Assembly: GCA_024222295.1 (NCBI GenBank) | Contig: JAAEPF010000055.1 | Location: 62,001 to 126,000 of the forward strand | Direction of reading: 5' to 3' | Origin: Actinomycetes bacterium | GTDB lineage: Bacteria; Actinomycetota; Acidimicrobiia; Acidimicrobiales; Microtrichaceae | Length of the DNA stretch: 64,000 nt | Shown: piece after piece, positions 18,811 through 27,478 of the stretch | How positions within the stretch are numbered: the first letter of the stretch is position 1 | Layout of the letters: every line of letters starts with the position of its first letter | The notes under the pieces: model-generated | Databases searched by the model: none | The model's input: only the letters and a program-made list of their open reading frames with translations | Told to the model about the DNA's origin: nothing | Translations under genes and position numbers: made by a program

Positions 18811-19393
18811 GCTCCCTCACCGCGGAGGGGTGCGGGCGGTCATCGCGCACCGAGAAGTGCAGCAGCGAGTAGCACATCTGCACCACGACCTCCGCGATCG
18901 TGCGCGTGCGGCGCTTCGAGCCGGGCGGAAGCAACGGCTCCACCAGGGGCACGACCTCGTCGGTGACCACCTTGGTCTGGTCCGCCAGCAGTGAGCGGGT
19001 GGCGGCGGTGGACTGCATGGCCAGCCACACATGGCGACGCGTGGGGTCAGTACGCCAGAGCTCGGCGAGGTTGTCGATCACGCCGTCGGTGCCGGACTGC
19101 CATTCGGTCGTGTCGAAGCCCTGCGCCGCCTCATGCAACTCCGACGCGAGAGCCACGGTGTCCTCGCGTGACAGCTCCGCGATCAGTGCGTGCTTGTTGG
19201 GGAAGAACTGGTACACGGAGCCGATGGGAACGTCGGCGCCGATTGCGACCGCCTCGAGTGTGAAGCCATCGAGGCCGACCTCAGAGAGCTGCGAACGCGC
19301 GCTTGACAGGATCAAGTCGAAGCGTCTTCGGCCGCGTTCCTGCACCGGTCGCTTGCGCACTGACAGCTGGGGCGCTCCCATGCCCACAAGCAT
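18755..19393 (-). CDS. TetR family transcriptional regulator
   Basis: The N-terminal helix-turn-helix is typical: FTLEAVAIGADVPIGSVYQFF followed by PNKHALIAE. The ligand-binding half has no recognisable specificity. I chose the ATG at 19393; 19381 is a second option. A longer form from 19483 would run through the ferredoxin start and promoter, so it is unlikely. The gene is divergent from the ferredoxin/reductase pair with a 12-bp palindrome in between, so it probably represses that pair and itself (inference). Its last 56 bp overlap the end of the carboxyltransferase gene on the other strand. Confidence 0.85.
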   Translation of the reverse strand: MLVGMGAPQLSVRKRPVQERGRRRFDLILSSARSQLSEVGLDGFTLEAVAIGADVPIGSVYQFFPNKHALIAELSREDTVALASELHEAAQGFDTTEWQSGTDGVIDNLAELWRTDPTRRHVWLAMQSTAATRSLLADQTKVVTDEVVPLVEPLLPPGSKRRTRTIAEVVVQMCYSLLHFSVRDDRPHPSAVRELKRALRSYLRAVALDPSL

Positions 19394-19414
19394 GGCCCGT
19401 CGCCGCGGTCCCTG

Positions 19415-19426
19415 CAGGTCGACCTG
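19415..19426. promoter_or_regulatory. 12-bp perfect palindrome (CAGGTCGACCTG), candidate TetR operator
   Basis: The palindrome lies between the TetR start and the ferredoxin -10 box at 19454. It sits where a repressor would block the ferredoxin promoter. Arms of 6 bp with no spacer make chance occurrence possible. Confidence 0.35.
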
Positions 19427-19453
19427 TGCGAAGTGCGGCCCGTGCGGCGAAGG

Positions 19454-19459
19454 TAGAGT
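19454..19459 (+). promoter_or_regulatory. Leaderless -10 box (TAGAGT) for the ferredoxin
   Basis: TAGAGT ends 7 nt before the ATG at 19467. No ribosome binding site follows it, consistent with a leaderless mRNA. Confidence 0.4.
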
Positions 19460-19466
19460 CTCGGCC

Positions 19467-19658
19467 ATGAAGATCGAGATCAATTACGACCTGTGCGAGG
19501 CAAACGCGATCTGTATGGCGATCGCGCCAGAGGTGTTCGAGGTTCGTGACGACGACAACCTCTACATCCTCGACGAGAACCCGGGCGAGGACATGCGCGA
19601 GAAGATGGAAGAGGCCGTGCGCCGTTGCCCGAAGCAGGCCATCGCAATCAGCGGGTGA
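19467..19658 (+). CDS. Single-cluster ferredoxin (3Fe-4S type)
   Basis: The small acidic 63-residue protein has cluster cysteines C10, C16 and a C-terminal C in RRCPKQA. The pattern C-x2-N-x2-C has Asn at the position where 4Fe-4S ferredoxins have the second cysteine. This is typical of the actinobacterial ferredoxins, usually 3Fe-4S, that feed electrons to cytochrome P450s and some oxygenases. Its stop overlaps the GTG start of the adjacent reductase (GTGA), so the two form a coupled electron-transfer pair. No P450 gene is in the window. The start is fixed by a TAGAGT box 7 nt upstream. Confidence 0.85.
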   Translation: MKIEINYDLCEANAICMAIAPEVFEVRDDDNLYILDENPGEDMREKMEEAVRRCPKQAIAISG

Positions 19659-20887
19659 AACCCACAGTCGTAGTCGGCGCTTCCCTGGCCGCCATGAGCG
19701 CGGTCCAGGCGATGAGGGCAGCGGGCCACGACGGCCACATCATCGTTGCCGACCGCTCGCCGGTCCTGCCGAAGGACCGGCCGCCGCTGTCCAAGCAGGT
19801 GCTGGCCGGCGAATGGGACCTGGGCCGCGCCAACCAGCCCGTGGCGAGTCAGCTGGCCGAGCTCGATGTCGACCTACGCCTCGACTGCCTGGCGCAGTCC
19901 CTCGATGCTGCCAATCGGCTCGTGGTCCTGGCGGACGGTGAGCACATCGAGGCCGAAGGCATCGTTGTCGCCACGGGGTCGGCCGCGCGACAGCTTCCGG
20001 GTCCACAACTGGAAGGCGTGCACACCCTGCGCACCGGCGCCGACTCGATGGCGCTCCGTGATCGCCTGGATGCCACCGAAGGCCGCGTGGTCGTGGTGGG
20101 CGCCGGATTCATTGGCGCCGAAGTCGCGGCGACCTGCCGTGAGCTTGGCCGTGATGTGACGATGATCGAGGCCGCACCCGTGCCGCTGCAGCGGGCCCTG
20201 CCCGGCGACATCGGCATGTTCGTGGCGGACCTGCACCGTGACCACGGGGTGGACGTGCGCCTTGGCGTGGGCATCGAGTCGATCGAGTCCGATGACGACG
20301 GAGCCGTGAAGGCAGTGTTGCTCGCCGACGGCACGGAGCTGGAGGCCTCGGTGGTCGTGGTCGGCATCGGTGCCGCGGTGCAGACCGGTTGGCTGGAAGG
20401 TTCCGGACTCGATGTGCGGTCGCCGGCGGACGGCGGCGGCGTGCTCTGTGACGCGACGATGCTGGCGGCCCCGGGGATCGTCGCCGCCGGCGACGTGGCC
20501 GCATGGCCCAATCCGCACTTCGGCGGCGAGGTCATGAGGGTCGAGCACTGGGAGAACGCGATCGACCAGGGCACCCATGCCGGGCGGCGCCTGACCGCAG
20601 AGCTCGGGGGTGGTGCCAGTGGACCGATCGACCCGTTTGCGAGTGTTCCCTGGTTCTGGACCGACCAGTACGACGCCAAGATCCAGATGGTCGGCCGGGC
20701 ATCACCGGAGGACGAGGTCGTGGTGGTGGACGGCTCGCCGGCCGAACGACGCTTTGTTGCGCTGTTCAGGCGCGGCGACCAGTGCCGTGCGGCGCTGGGC
20801 GTCAACCGCGCCCGCCTTGTCGTACAGGCCCGCATGAAGCTCGCCGAATCGCTCGACTGGTACTCGGTCATGGAGTTGTTCTCCTGA
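19655..20887 (+). CDS. FAD-dependent ferredoxin reductase
   Basis: The 410-residue protein is of the putidaredoxin/rubredoxin reductase type. It has an N-terminal FAD Rossmann motif (VVVGASLAAMSAVQAMR), a central NAD-binding motif (RVVVVGAGFIGAEVAATCRE), a GD-containing FAD motif (GIVAAGDVAAW) and a C-terminal reductase domain (PWFWTDQYDAKIQMVG). It would pass electrons from NAD(P)H to the ferredoxin encoded just upstream. I chose the GTG at 19655 because it overlaps the ferredoxin stop. A longer start at 19625 would run into the ferredoxin coding region. The final oxygenase partner is not adjacent. Confidence 0.9.
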   Translation: MKPTVVVGASLAAMSAVQAMRAAGHDGHIIVADRSPVLPKDRPPLSKQVLAGEWDLGRANQPVASQLAELDVDLRLDCLAQSLDAANRLVVLADGEHIEAEGIVVATGSAARQLPGPQLEGVHTLRTGADSMALRDRLDATEGRVVVVGAGFIGAEVAATCRELGRDVTMIEAAPVPLQRALPGDIGMFVADLHRDHGVDVRLGVGIESIESDDDGAVKAVLLADGTELEASVVVVGIGAAVQTGWLEGSGLDVRSPADGGGVLCDATMLAAPGIVAAGDVAAWPNPHFGGEVMRVEHWENAIDQGTHAGRRLTAELGGGASGPIDPFASVPWFWTDQYDAKIQMVGRASPEDEVVVVDGSPAERRFVALFRRGDQCRAALGVNRARLVVQARMKLAESLDWYSVMELFS

Positions 20888-20957
20888 GTCCCCGACACGC
20901 CGCCGCCGTGGACACCCGGGTTTCGGATCGTGGCCGGCGGCTGCGAGAATCACCACG

Positions 20958-21590
20958 ATGTTCTGGATCCTGATCGCCGCCACACTCGTGGTCGCCGCCG
21001 CCGACTGGGTTGCGGTCGGCACCGACAACCGTCGCGTGGAGTACGTGCTCAAGCCGGCCACGATGGCCGTGTTGATCGCCGCAACCCTCGTGATGGCAGA
21101 GCCGGACCCCGCGGCGGCCCGATGGTTGATCCTCGCCGGCCTCGTGTTCTCGCTCGCCGGAGACGTGTTCCTCATGCTCGAGGACCGTTTCATCCCCGGT
21201 CTTGCCTCGTTCCTCGTGGCCCACCTGTTCTACATCGGGGCGTTCGTGCTGATGGGAGTGGAACCCTTCCCGTTCATCATCGGCGCCGCGATCGCTGCGG
21301 TGATGGTGCGCGCCGTCGGCGTGAAGATCGTGGTGGGTTCCACCGAGGTGGACCGGCGATTCGGCATGCCGGTGGCTGCCTACGTCCTCGTGATCTCGCT
21401 CATGCTCACGTTCGCGTTCGGCACCGGCCGTCCGTGGGCGATGCTCGGAGCAGCCCTGTTCTGCTTCTCCGACGCCTGCATCGGCTGGTCGAGGTTCGTC
21501 AAGGAGTTCAGCGGCCAGCGGCTGGCGATCATGACCACGTACCACCTGGGCCAGGTGGGCATCGTGTTGAGCCTGTTGGGCACAGCATGA
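20958..21590 (+). CDS. YhhN/TMEM86 family membrane protein (lysoplasmalogenase-like)
   Basis: The 210-residue integral membrane protein has about eight hydrophobic segments. It shows the family signatures KPATMAVL in the second segment and FSLAGDVFLMLEDRF in the third, where acidic residues are conserved. TMEM86 proteins hydrolyse the vinyl ether bond of lysoplasmalogens; whether this bacterial member does so is unknown. The stop overlaps the ATG of the M20 amidohydrolase (ATGA), so the two are coupled. The 70-bp gap upstream holds no gene. Confidence 0.8.
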   Translation: MFWILIAATLVVAAADWVAVGTDNRRVEYVLKPATMAVLIAATLVMAEPDPAAARWLILAGLVFSLAGDVFLMLEDRFIPGLASFLVAHLFYIGAFVLMGVEPFPFIIGAAIAAVMVRAVGVKIVVGSTEVDRRFGMPVAAYVLVISLMLTFAFGTGRPWAMLGAALFCFSDACIGWSRFVKEFSGQRLAIMTTYHLGQVGIVLSLLGTA

Positions 21591-22825
21591 CCCCCCGGGC
21601 CGGCCTCGCCCCGCAGATGTGCAAGGCGGCCGGCGAGTCGGTGCTGCGCGAGATGGTGGGCCTTCGGCGCAGCATCCATGTGCATCCCGAGTTGGGCCTC
21701 GACCTTCCGCGTACACAGGCGCTGGTGCTGGAGGCCATCGAGCCGCTCGGGCTGGACGTGAGCACCGGGTCCGGCCTCACATCGGTGGTGGCCGACCTCG
21801 ACACCGGCCGGGAGGGTCCGACCGTGCTTCTGCGCGGGGACATGGATGCCCTGCCGATGCATGAGGACACGGGCCTCGAGTTCTCCTCGGAGGTCGAGGG
21901 CCGCATGCACGCGTGTGGCCATGATGCGCACACGTCGATGCTCGTCGGCGCCGCAACCGTGCTCACGGAGAACGCCGATTCGCTGCGTGGCCGTATCCGC
22001 TTCATGTTCCAGCCGGGCGAGGAAGGCGGTGGTGGAGCTGCTGTGATGGTGAACGAAGGTGTGCTCGACGGCGTCGACGCCGCGTTTGCGCTTCATGTCG
22101 CCCCCAACCTGCCGAGCGACCGGCTGGCCCTGCGCGCAGGGCCGATGTTGGCAGCGACCGATGACTTCACGATCCGGATCATCGGTCGCGGCGGCCACGC
22201 CTCGACGCCACAGTGGGCCACCGACCCGGTTCCCGTGGCCGCCGAGGTCGTGATGGCGCTGCAGACGATGATCACGAGGACGGTCGATGCCTTCAACCCG
22301 GCCGTGCTGACGGTCGGCAGCCTCCACGCCGGCACCACGGAGAACGTGATTCCGGAGACCGCCCTCATGGAGGGCACGTTGCGCACCGTCGACGAGGGTG
22401 TGCGGTCGGCCGTGCGGGGCAGGATCGCCTCGGTCGCCGAGGGGATCGCCGCGGCGCATGACTGCACCGCCGAGGTGCAGGTGCGCGAGGGCTACCCCGT
22501 CACGGTCAACGACGACGACATGGCCGGGTGGGTCAACGCGGTCGCCGGTGAACTCCTCGGGGAGCGCCGCGTGTTCGAGATGCCGGCGCCGGTCATGGGC
22601 GCAGAGGACTTCTCGTACGTGGCCGCGAAGGTGCCGGCGGTGATGGCGTTCCTGGGTGTGTGCCCACCCGAGAACCCGGATCCGCTGGCAGCGCCGTCTT
22701 GCCATTCCAACCGGATGGTCCTCAACGAGGACTCGATGGCCACCGGTGTCGCCCTGCACACGGCGGTGGCGTCCGAATTGGTCAACGCGCCACCCGGTTG
22801 GCTCGACACAACCGGAGTCGGCTGA
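21587..22825 (+). CDS. M20 family metallopeptidase/amidohydrolase
   Basis: The 412-residue protein is of the aminoacylase/hippurate hydrolase subfamily (AmhX/HipO-like). Metal-binding motifs are visible: RGDMDALPM near residue 84, MHACGHDAHTSM near 106, FQPGEEGGGGA near 143, and GAEDFSYVAAKVP near the C-terminus. A dimerisation lid domain lies in the middle. Such enzymes remove acyl groups from N-acyl amino acids. I chose the ATG at 21587, which overlaps the stop of the YhhN gene by 4 bp, the strongest indication of the true start. The exact acyl or amino-acid substrate cannot be inferred. Confidence 0.9.
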   Translation: MTPRAGLAPQMCKAAGESVLREMVGLRRSIHVHPELGLDLPRTQALVLEAIEPLGLDVSTGSGLTSVVADLDTGREGPTVLLRGDMDALPMHEDTGLEFSSEVEGRMHACGHDAHTSMLVGAATVLTENADSLRGRIRFMFQPGEEGGGGAAVMVNEGVLDGVDAAFALHVAPNLPSDRLALRAGPMLAATDDFTIRIIGRGGHASTPQWATDPVPVAAEVVMALQTMITRTVDAFNPAVLTVGSLHAGTTENVIPETALMEGTLRTVDEGVRSAVRGRIASVAEGIAAAHDCTAEVQVREGYPVTVNDDDMAGWVNAVAGELLGERRVFEMPAPVMGAEDFSYVAAKVPAVMAFLGVCPPENPDPLAAPSCHSNRMVLNEDSMATGVALHTAVASELVNAPPGWLDTTGVG

Positions 22826-22826
22826 G

Positions 22827-23927
22827 TTGGCCGACGCCCTGTCTCCCGATGACGACACTTCGGTGTCACGTGAGCAGTGGGCGCGGCGCTATCAACAGCA
22901 GGCACAAGCTTGTGCGGGGCTCGGGTCGCCCATGTACGGCCGCCTGCTGTCCCTGATCTCCTCGGAGATCGCTGCAGGTGCGCTCAGTTGGGAACTCGTT
23001 CGAGCACGGGGCGGGCTCCGCTTCGGTCAGGCAGGGCCGCTACGGCTGGTCGGCACCGCACACCGGATGGCGCTGGCGGGCAGCGTCCCTGACTGGGCGG
23101 CCCTGCTGCCCTCGTGTGGTGGGGTGGTGCCCGACGATGACCGCGAGCTGCTTGCAGCGTGGCGTGGTCTCGCCGAACGCCACGGTGAGGAACTGGTGGA
23201 CGGACTCGATCGCGAGGTGCAGACCAACGAGGTGGCCCGTGGCGCGGGGCTGGCCCTTGCCCTTGCCGAAGCCAGGATGGACTCGGCGCAACTCGTGGAG
23301 CTCGGGTGCTCCGGCGGCCTCAACCTTCGCCTCGACCGCTTCGAGGTGGACCTGGGCGGCATGGTGCTGGGCGACGCGGGGTCTCGGGTGCACCTGCATC
23401 CCCGCATCACCGGCGACCTGGGTGGCCTGCGTCACGTGGGGCTCACGCTGCCGCGGGTCACGGCCCGAGTGGGTATCGATGTGAACCCTGTGGACCCCAC
23501 CACCGGCGAAGGTCAGTTGACCCTTCTCGGATACGTGTGGCCCGACCAGACGCAAAGGCTCGAGCGGATGCGGGCCGCGATGGACCTGGCTGTGTCAGAG
23601 CCGGCCGAGCTGCTGGCGGCATCGGTGGACGGCCCGGGCGACACCGCCGAGCTGCTGGCTGGCGTGCTGGCCCGCGAGGGTGCGACCGTGGTTTCGCACT
23701 CCATCGTGTGGCAGTACGTACCGACCGATGTGCGCTGGCGCATAACCGAGGCGATCGAGGAAGCGGGTTCGCAGGCGACCGATGTCGCGCCGCTGGCATG
23801 GATCCGCTACGAGCCCGACGAATGGAACCGCAATCGTGCTGCGGTGTGGCTGCGCCGCTGGCCCGATGGCGGTGATCGACTCGTGGCCCACGTGGACTAC
23901 CACGGCCGCTGGTTGTCTCCCGCCTGA
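22827..23927 (+). CDS. DUF2332 family protein
   Basis: The protein of about 366 residues matches the actinobacterial DUF2332 family. Recognisable stretches are YQQQAQACAGLGSPMYGRLL at the N-terminus, LVELGCSGGLNLRLDRF in the middle, GIDVNPVDPTTGEGQLTLLG, and a WIRYEP-containing C-terminus. The central ELGCSGGLNL motif resembles a nucleotide or SAM-binding loop, but no activity is known. Start choice is uncertain. TTG at 22827 lies just after the M20 stop; GTG at 22863 is an alternative. It probably belongs to the same transcript as the M20 gene. Confidence 0.75.
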   Translation: MADALSPDDDTSVSREQWARRYQQQAQACAGLGSPMYGRLLSLISSEIAAGALSWELVRARGGLRFGQAGPLRLVGTAHRMALAGSVPDWAALLPSCGGVVPDDDRELLAAWRGLAERHGEELVDGLDREVQTNEVARGAGLALALAEARMDSAQLVELGCSGGLNLRLDRFEVDLGGMVLGDAGSRVHLHPRITGDLGGLRHVGLTLPRVTARVGIDVNPVDPTTGEGQLTLLGYVWPDQTQRLERMRAAMDLAVSEPAELLAASVDGPGDTAELLAGVLAREGATVVSHSIVWQYVPTDVRWRITEAIEEAGSQATDVAPLAWIRYEPDEWNRNRAAVWLRRWPDGGDRLVAHVDYHGRWLSPA

Positions 23928-23944
23928 GCCACCCAATCAAGTGT

Positions 23945-23989
23945 TTTGTTGGTGCTGGATCACGCAGGGCGTGATCCAGCACCAACAAA
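23945..23989. terminator. 21-bp perfect stem-loop between convergent genes
   Basis: Arms 23945-23965 and 23969-23989 are exact reverse complements of 21 bp, with a 3-nt AGG loop. The left arm starts with TTT and the right arm ends with AAA, so either strand gives a hairpin ending in a short U run. It lies just after the DUF2332 stop and spans the end of the aminopeptidase gene (the last nine residues and stop). A bidirectional terminator is the simplest reading. Confidence 0.6.
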
Positions 23990-26542
23990 GGGTGCTGACC
24001 GCAGGCGTGCGGCCGCCCTCACCGTGGCATGCATGGCCTCGACGTGCTGCTCGACCTGGCGGCCTCCGCTCGGCAGCGGATTGTCGGCCAGGAAGCCCGT
24101 CGCCTCTGCGGCCAGGTCGGCGTCGGTGAACGTGCGGATGCCTTCGAGCATTCGCGGCAGCGAGCCGGTCGGGAACCGCGCAACGACTTCGTCCCAGTTG
24201 GAGGTGATCTCGTGCCAGGCGGTCCCTCCCAGCGTGACGTTGGTCAGCGCCCGGCGAAGCACGTAGGGCGCGTCCTGGGTGCGTGCGCGGGTGCGTACCA
24301 GTTCGAGTGCGCGTGAGAACTGGGCCGGGTCAGCGGTCAGCACGAGTGCCGCAAGGTGTCTCTGTTCGTCCTGGGGTGTGCCGGCCTCGCGCCATCGCCG
24401 TTCGATCTCGGAATGCTGGGCGTCGTCGCAATGGCGACCCACGGCGTCGAGTGCCCCGGCGGCAACTGCGGGGTCAATGGCCCCCGGTTCCACCGACCGG
24501 TCGAATGCGGACTCCGCCTGGCCCAGCGCCTGCTTGTCACCGGCGACCCCGCCCAACACCCCGAGGATGGCTCCGACAACCTCTGCCGGCCTGCCTTCGG
24601 CATCCGCCGGAGCGGCGAAACCCCTCAACGCGTTGCCGAGCGTGACTCGGACCCATTCCGTGGCAGCCTCGCCTTGCTCGCGACCGCCGAGCCTGACCAG
24701 GTCGGCGCCGACCGCGCTGATGCGTCGCCAGACGGCCGGGTCCGTTTCGCCGGCCCGGATGACCGCGAACACGGTGTCGAGTGCCTCATCGGCGCCGATG
24801 AGGCCGCTGCGCATGGCGAACCACGTGTCGTCGACCAGCACGAAGCGCTCCAGCGGTGTGCCGGGAGACTCCGCCAGCGCGCGGCGACCGGCTCCGTCAA
24901 GGAGTGTGCGGTAGAAGCCGGCCCCACCCGCGTTGGGCTGCACCTGCACAGCCGATGGGTCGACCGGAACCTCCCGGGGCTCGTCGAGCAGGATGCGCTG
25001 CGACTCCGACCCATGGTCGCCTCCCGATGTTCGCAGCACCATCGGAACCGGGAAGCGCAGCCCGGGATCGGAGGCGTCACCATGGGGATCGGCGAGGGCT
25101 CTGCGCTGGTCGAGCCGGATCGACGCACCATCACGCTCGACGGTGACCAGTGGGTGCCCGCCGTTGAAGATCCACGAATCCATCATCCATCGCACTGGCT
25201 CGCCCGAGGCTTCCTCCAGTGAGTCCCACAGGTCGGTGGTCTCGGTGTTTCCCCACGCATGCTTGCGCAGGTAGCTGCGGATGCCGTCGCGGAACCGTTC
25301 GGGTCCGAGGTACTGCTCCAGCATGCGCACCACAGAGCAGCCCTTCTCATAGGTGAGGATGTCGAACATGGCCTCCGAGTCGGCGGCGGTGACGACCTCG
25401 TACTCGATCGGTCGGGTGGAGCGGAGGGCGTCGGTGTCGAACGCCGCGGCTCGGGCGAGTCCGAACGAGGTCCACACATCCCATTCGGGGCGAAACGCGT
25501 CCGATGCCGTCACTTCCATGAAGGTCGCGAATGCCTCGTTGAGCCAGATCCCGTTCCACCACTTCATGGTCACGAGGTTGCCGAACCACATGTGGGCGAG
25601 CTCGTGGTTGATCACGTCCGCGACCCGTTGCAGCTCCTGGGGCGTGGCCCCTTCGGGGTCGACCAGCAACAGCACCTCGCGAAAGGTGATGGCCCCGAGG
25701 TTCTCCATGGCACCGAACGCGAAGTCGGGCACCGCTATCAAGTCGACCTTGTCGCCCGGGTACGGGAGGTCGTACCAGTCCTCGAAGAACCTGAGCGCCG
25801 CCTCGGCGACGTCGAGGGCGAAGTCGCACAGATGCCCCTGGCCCGGGGGATGCACGACCCGGAGCGCGATGGCCCCGTTGCGGCCCGCGACCATGCGCGG
25901 ATCGGTCGCCTCGAGCGGCCCAACCACAACAGCGAGCAGGTATGTGGACATCACGACGGTGGGGGCAAAGGTGACACGCACCGTCGGCTGGCCGGTCGAG
26001 TCCACACCGGCGGACTCCCTCGAAGCCTCGGCTGCGTTGGATATGGCCGTCATGTTGTGCGGCACGACGAGGCTCACAGCGAACGTCGCCTTGAACTCCG
26101 GTTCGTCGAAGCAGGGCACGAACCTGCGGGCGTGGGTCGACTCACACTGCGACACAACGATCTGGTGGGTTTCGCCGCCGACCTCGAAGTTGGACGTGTA
26201 CAGCCCCACCAGTTGGTCACAGAACCCGCCTTCGTAGGCCAGCTGAATGGTCGCTTCTCCGGCTGGGACTTCACGTTCGAGGCGAAGCGTGATCCACTCG
26301 CGCTCGCTGTCCGTCTCCACGGTGGCGGCTACTGCCTGTGCACCGCGCGGGGTCACCGACACGGTTGAGATCTGCAGTTCGAGGGCGTGCAGTGTGATCG
26401 AGTCGGTCGCTGTGCGCAGGTCCACGTCGATCGAGACCCCACCTGTGAAGCGACCCGCCTGCACGTCCGGAGCGAGCTCGATCGCGTAGTGCCTCGGTGC
26501 CGCGTCGGTGGGGAGCCTGCGGTCGTCGGTTGGTGGAGTCAT
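23960..26542 (-). CDS. pepN: M1 family aminopeptidase N
   Basis: The 860-residue zinc aminopeptidase has the exopeptidase motif GAMEN at residues 277-281. The zinc motif HELAH is at 313-317, with the third ligand E336 in WLNEAF. The C-terminal half is the ERAP1-like helical domain. It removes N-terminal residues from peptides in the cytoplasm. I chose the ATG at 26542 because a TAGGTT -10 box ends 6 nt before it; an in-frame GTG at 26548 is the other option. The last nine residues (FVGAGSRPA region) are encoded inside the left part of a perfect 21-bp hairpin, suggesting the 3' end was altered by insertion of that element. Confidence 0.93.
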   Translation of the reverse strand: MTPPTDDRRLPTDAAPRHYAIELAPDVQAGRFTGGVSIDVDLRTATDSITLHALELQISTVSVTPRGAQAVAATVETDSEREWITLRLEREVPAGEATIQLAYEGGFCDQLVGLYTSNFEVGGETHQIVVSQCESTHARRFVPCFDEPEFKATFAVSLVVPHNMTAISNAAEASRESAGVDSTGQPTVRVTFAPTVVMSTYLLAVVVGPLEATDPRMVAGRNGAIALRVVHPPGQGHLCDFALDVAEAALRFFEDWYDLPYPGDKVDLIAVPDFAFGAMENLGAITFREVLLLVDPEGATPQELQRVADVINHELAHMWFGNLVTMKWWNGIWLNEAFATFMEVTASDAFRPEWDVWTSFGLARAAAFDTDALRSTRPIEYEVVTAADSEAMFDILTYEKGCSVVRMLEQYLGPERFRDGIRSYLRKHAWGNTETTDLWDSLEEASGEPVRWMMDSWIFNGGHPLVTVERDGASIRLDQRRALADPHGDASDPGLRFPVPMVLRTSGGDHGSESQRILLDEPREVPVDPSAVQVQPNAGGAGFYRTLLDGAGRRALAESPGTPLERFVLVDDTWFAMRSGLIGADEALDTVFAVIRAGETDPAVWRRISAVGADLVRLGGREQGEAATEWVRVTLGNALRGFAAPADAEGRPAEVVGAILGVLGGVAGDKQALGQAESAFDRSVEPGAIDPAVAAGALDAVGRHCDDAQHSEIERRWREAGTPQDEQRHLAALVLTADPAQFSRALELVRTRARTQDAPYVLRRALTNVTLGGTAWHEITSNWDEVVARFPTGSLPRMLEGIRTFTDADLAAEATGFLADNPLPSGGRQVEQHVEAMHATVRAAARLRSAPFVGAGSRPA

Positions 26543-26548
26543 CGCCAC

Positions 26549-26554
26549 AACCTA
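26549..26554 (-). promoter_or_regulatory. Leaderless -10 box (TAGGTT) for pepN
   Basis: Read on the minus strand, TAGGTT ends 6 nt before the ATG at 26542. It supports that start over the upstream GTG. Confidence 0.4.
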
Positions 26555-26608
26555 TGCGCCTCGGAAGCGGCCGGTCGCGGCCTGCAGCGTGGTGACTTCG
26601 GCCTCAAG

Positions 26609-26614
26609 TACGGT
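26609..26614 (+). promoter_or_regulatory. Leaderless -10 box (TACGGT) for the dienoyl-CoA isomerase gene
   Basis: TACGGT ends 7 nt before the GTG at 26622 and selects that GTG over the one at 26613. Confidence 0.35.
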
Positions 26615-26621
26615 GCGTGAC

Positions 26622-27464
26622 GTGTACGAATGCTTTGACCTCTCAATCGACGACGGTGTTGCCCATCTCCAGCTGAAGCGGCCCGACGAGTACAACACCA
26701 TGGTTCCCTCGTTCTGGAGCGAGCTCCCGGCGATCGTCCGTGACCTCGACGCGGGGGCGAAGGCCCGCGCCATCGTGATCTCCTCGACCGGCAAGCACTT
26801 CTGTGCGGGCATGGACCTGTCGGTGTTCACCGGTGGCAGCGCTCTGGGATCGGGCGGAGGAGCCAGCGAGACCGGCCGCAAGAACGGCTTCCTGTGGATG
26901 ATGGTGCAGCACCTGCAGGACTCCTTCACAGCGCTGGAGCAGGCGCGGATACCGGTTCTGGCTGCCATCCAGGGCGGCTGCATCGGTGGAGCGGTCGACA
27001 TGGTCACCGCGGCCGACATGCGTTACTGCTCGGAGGACGCCTTCTTCTGTGTGCAGGAGATCAACATCGGCATGACCGCCGATGTCGGCACCCTCCAGCG
27101 CCTGCCGAAGTTGATCCCGGAGGGGATCGCACGCGAGCTCGCCTACACGGGTGACCGGATGCCGGCCGGCCGTGCGCTCGAGGTCGGCCTCGTCAACCAG
27201 GTGTTCGATGACCACGATTCGCTCGTGGAGGGGACCCTTGATGTGGCTGCGCGGATCGCGAAACACTCACCTCTGGCCATCTGGGGCACAAAGGAAGCGA
27301 TCAACTACACCCGGGACCACTCGGTGGCCGACTCGCTGCGCCACATCGCCGGCTGGCAGTCGGGCATGTTCGTGGGCACCGACATGATGGAGGAGTTCGG
27401 GGCGAAGTCCGAGGGTCGTGACCCCGGATTCGAAGAGATCCCGACGCGCCCGGAGGTTCTCTGA
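26622..27464 (+). CDS. Crotonase-fold dienoyl-CoA isomerase (ECH1-like)
   Basis: The 280-residue crotonase-superfamily protein has an oxyanion-hole motif HFCAGMDLSVF near 59-69. It carries the acidic triad of delta3,5-delta2,4-dienoyl-CoA isomerase: D126, E146 and D154. Their spacing of 20 and 8 residues equals that of rat ECH1 D176/E196/D204. The stretch TADVGTLQRLPK is also characteristic. The enzyme would shift double bonds during beta-oxidation of odd-position unsaturated fatty acids. A plain enoyl-CoA hydratase is less likely. The start is taken as GTG at 26622 from the promoter box; GTG at 26613 is possible. It is divergent from pepN. Confidence 0.85.
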   Translation: MYECFDLSIDDGVAHLQLKRPDEYNTMVPSFWSELPAIVRDLDAGAKARAIVISSTGKHFCAGMDLSVFTGGSALGSGGGASETGRKNGFLWMMVQHLQDSFTALEQARIPVLAAIQGGCIGGAVDMVTAADMRYCSEDAFFCVQEINIGMTADVGTLQRLPKLIPEGIARELAYTGDRMPAGRALEVGLVNQVFDDHDSLVEGTLDVAARIAKHSPLAIWGTKEAINYTRDHSVADSLRHIAGWQSGMFVGTDMMEEFGAKSEGRDPGFEEIPTRPEVL

Positions 27465-27478
27465 GCAAGCGAATCCCC

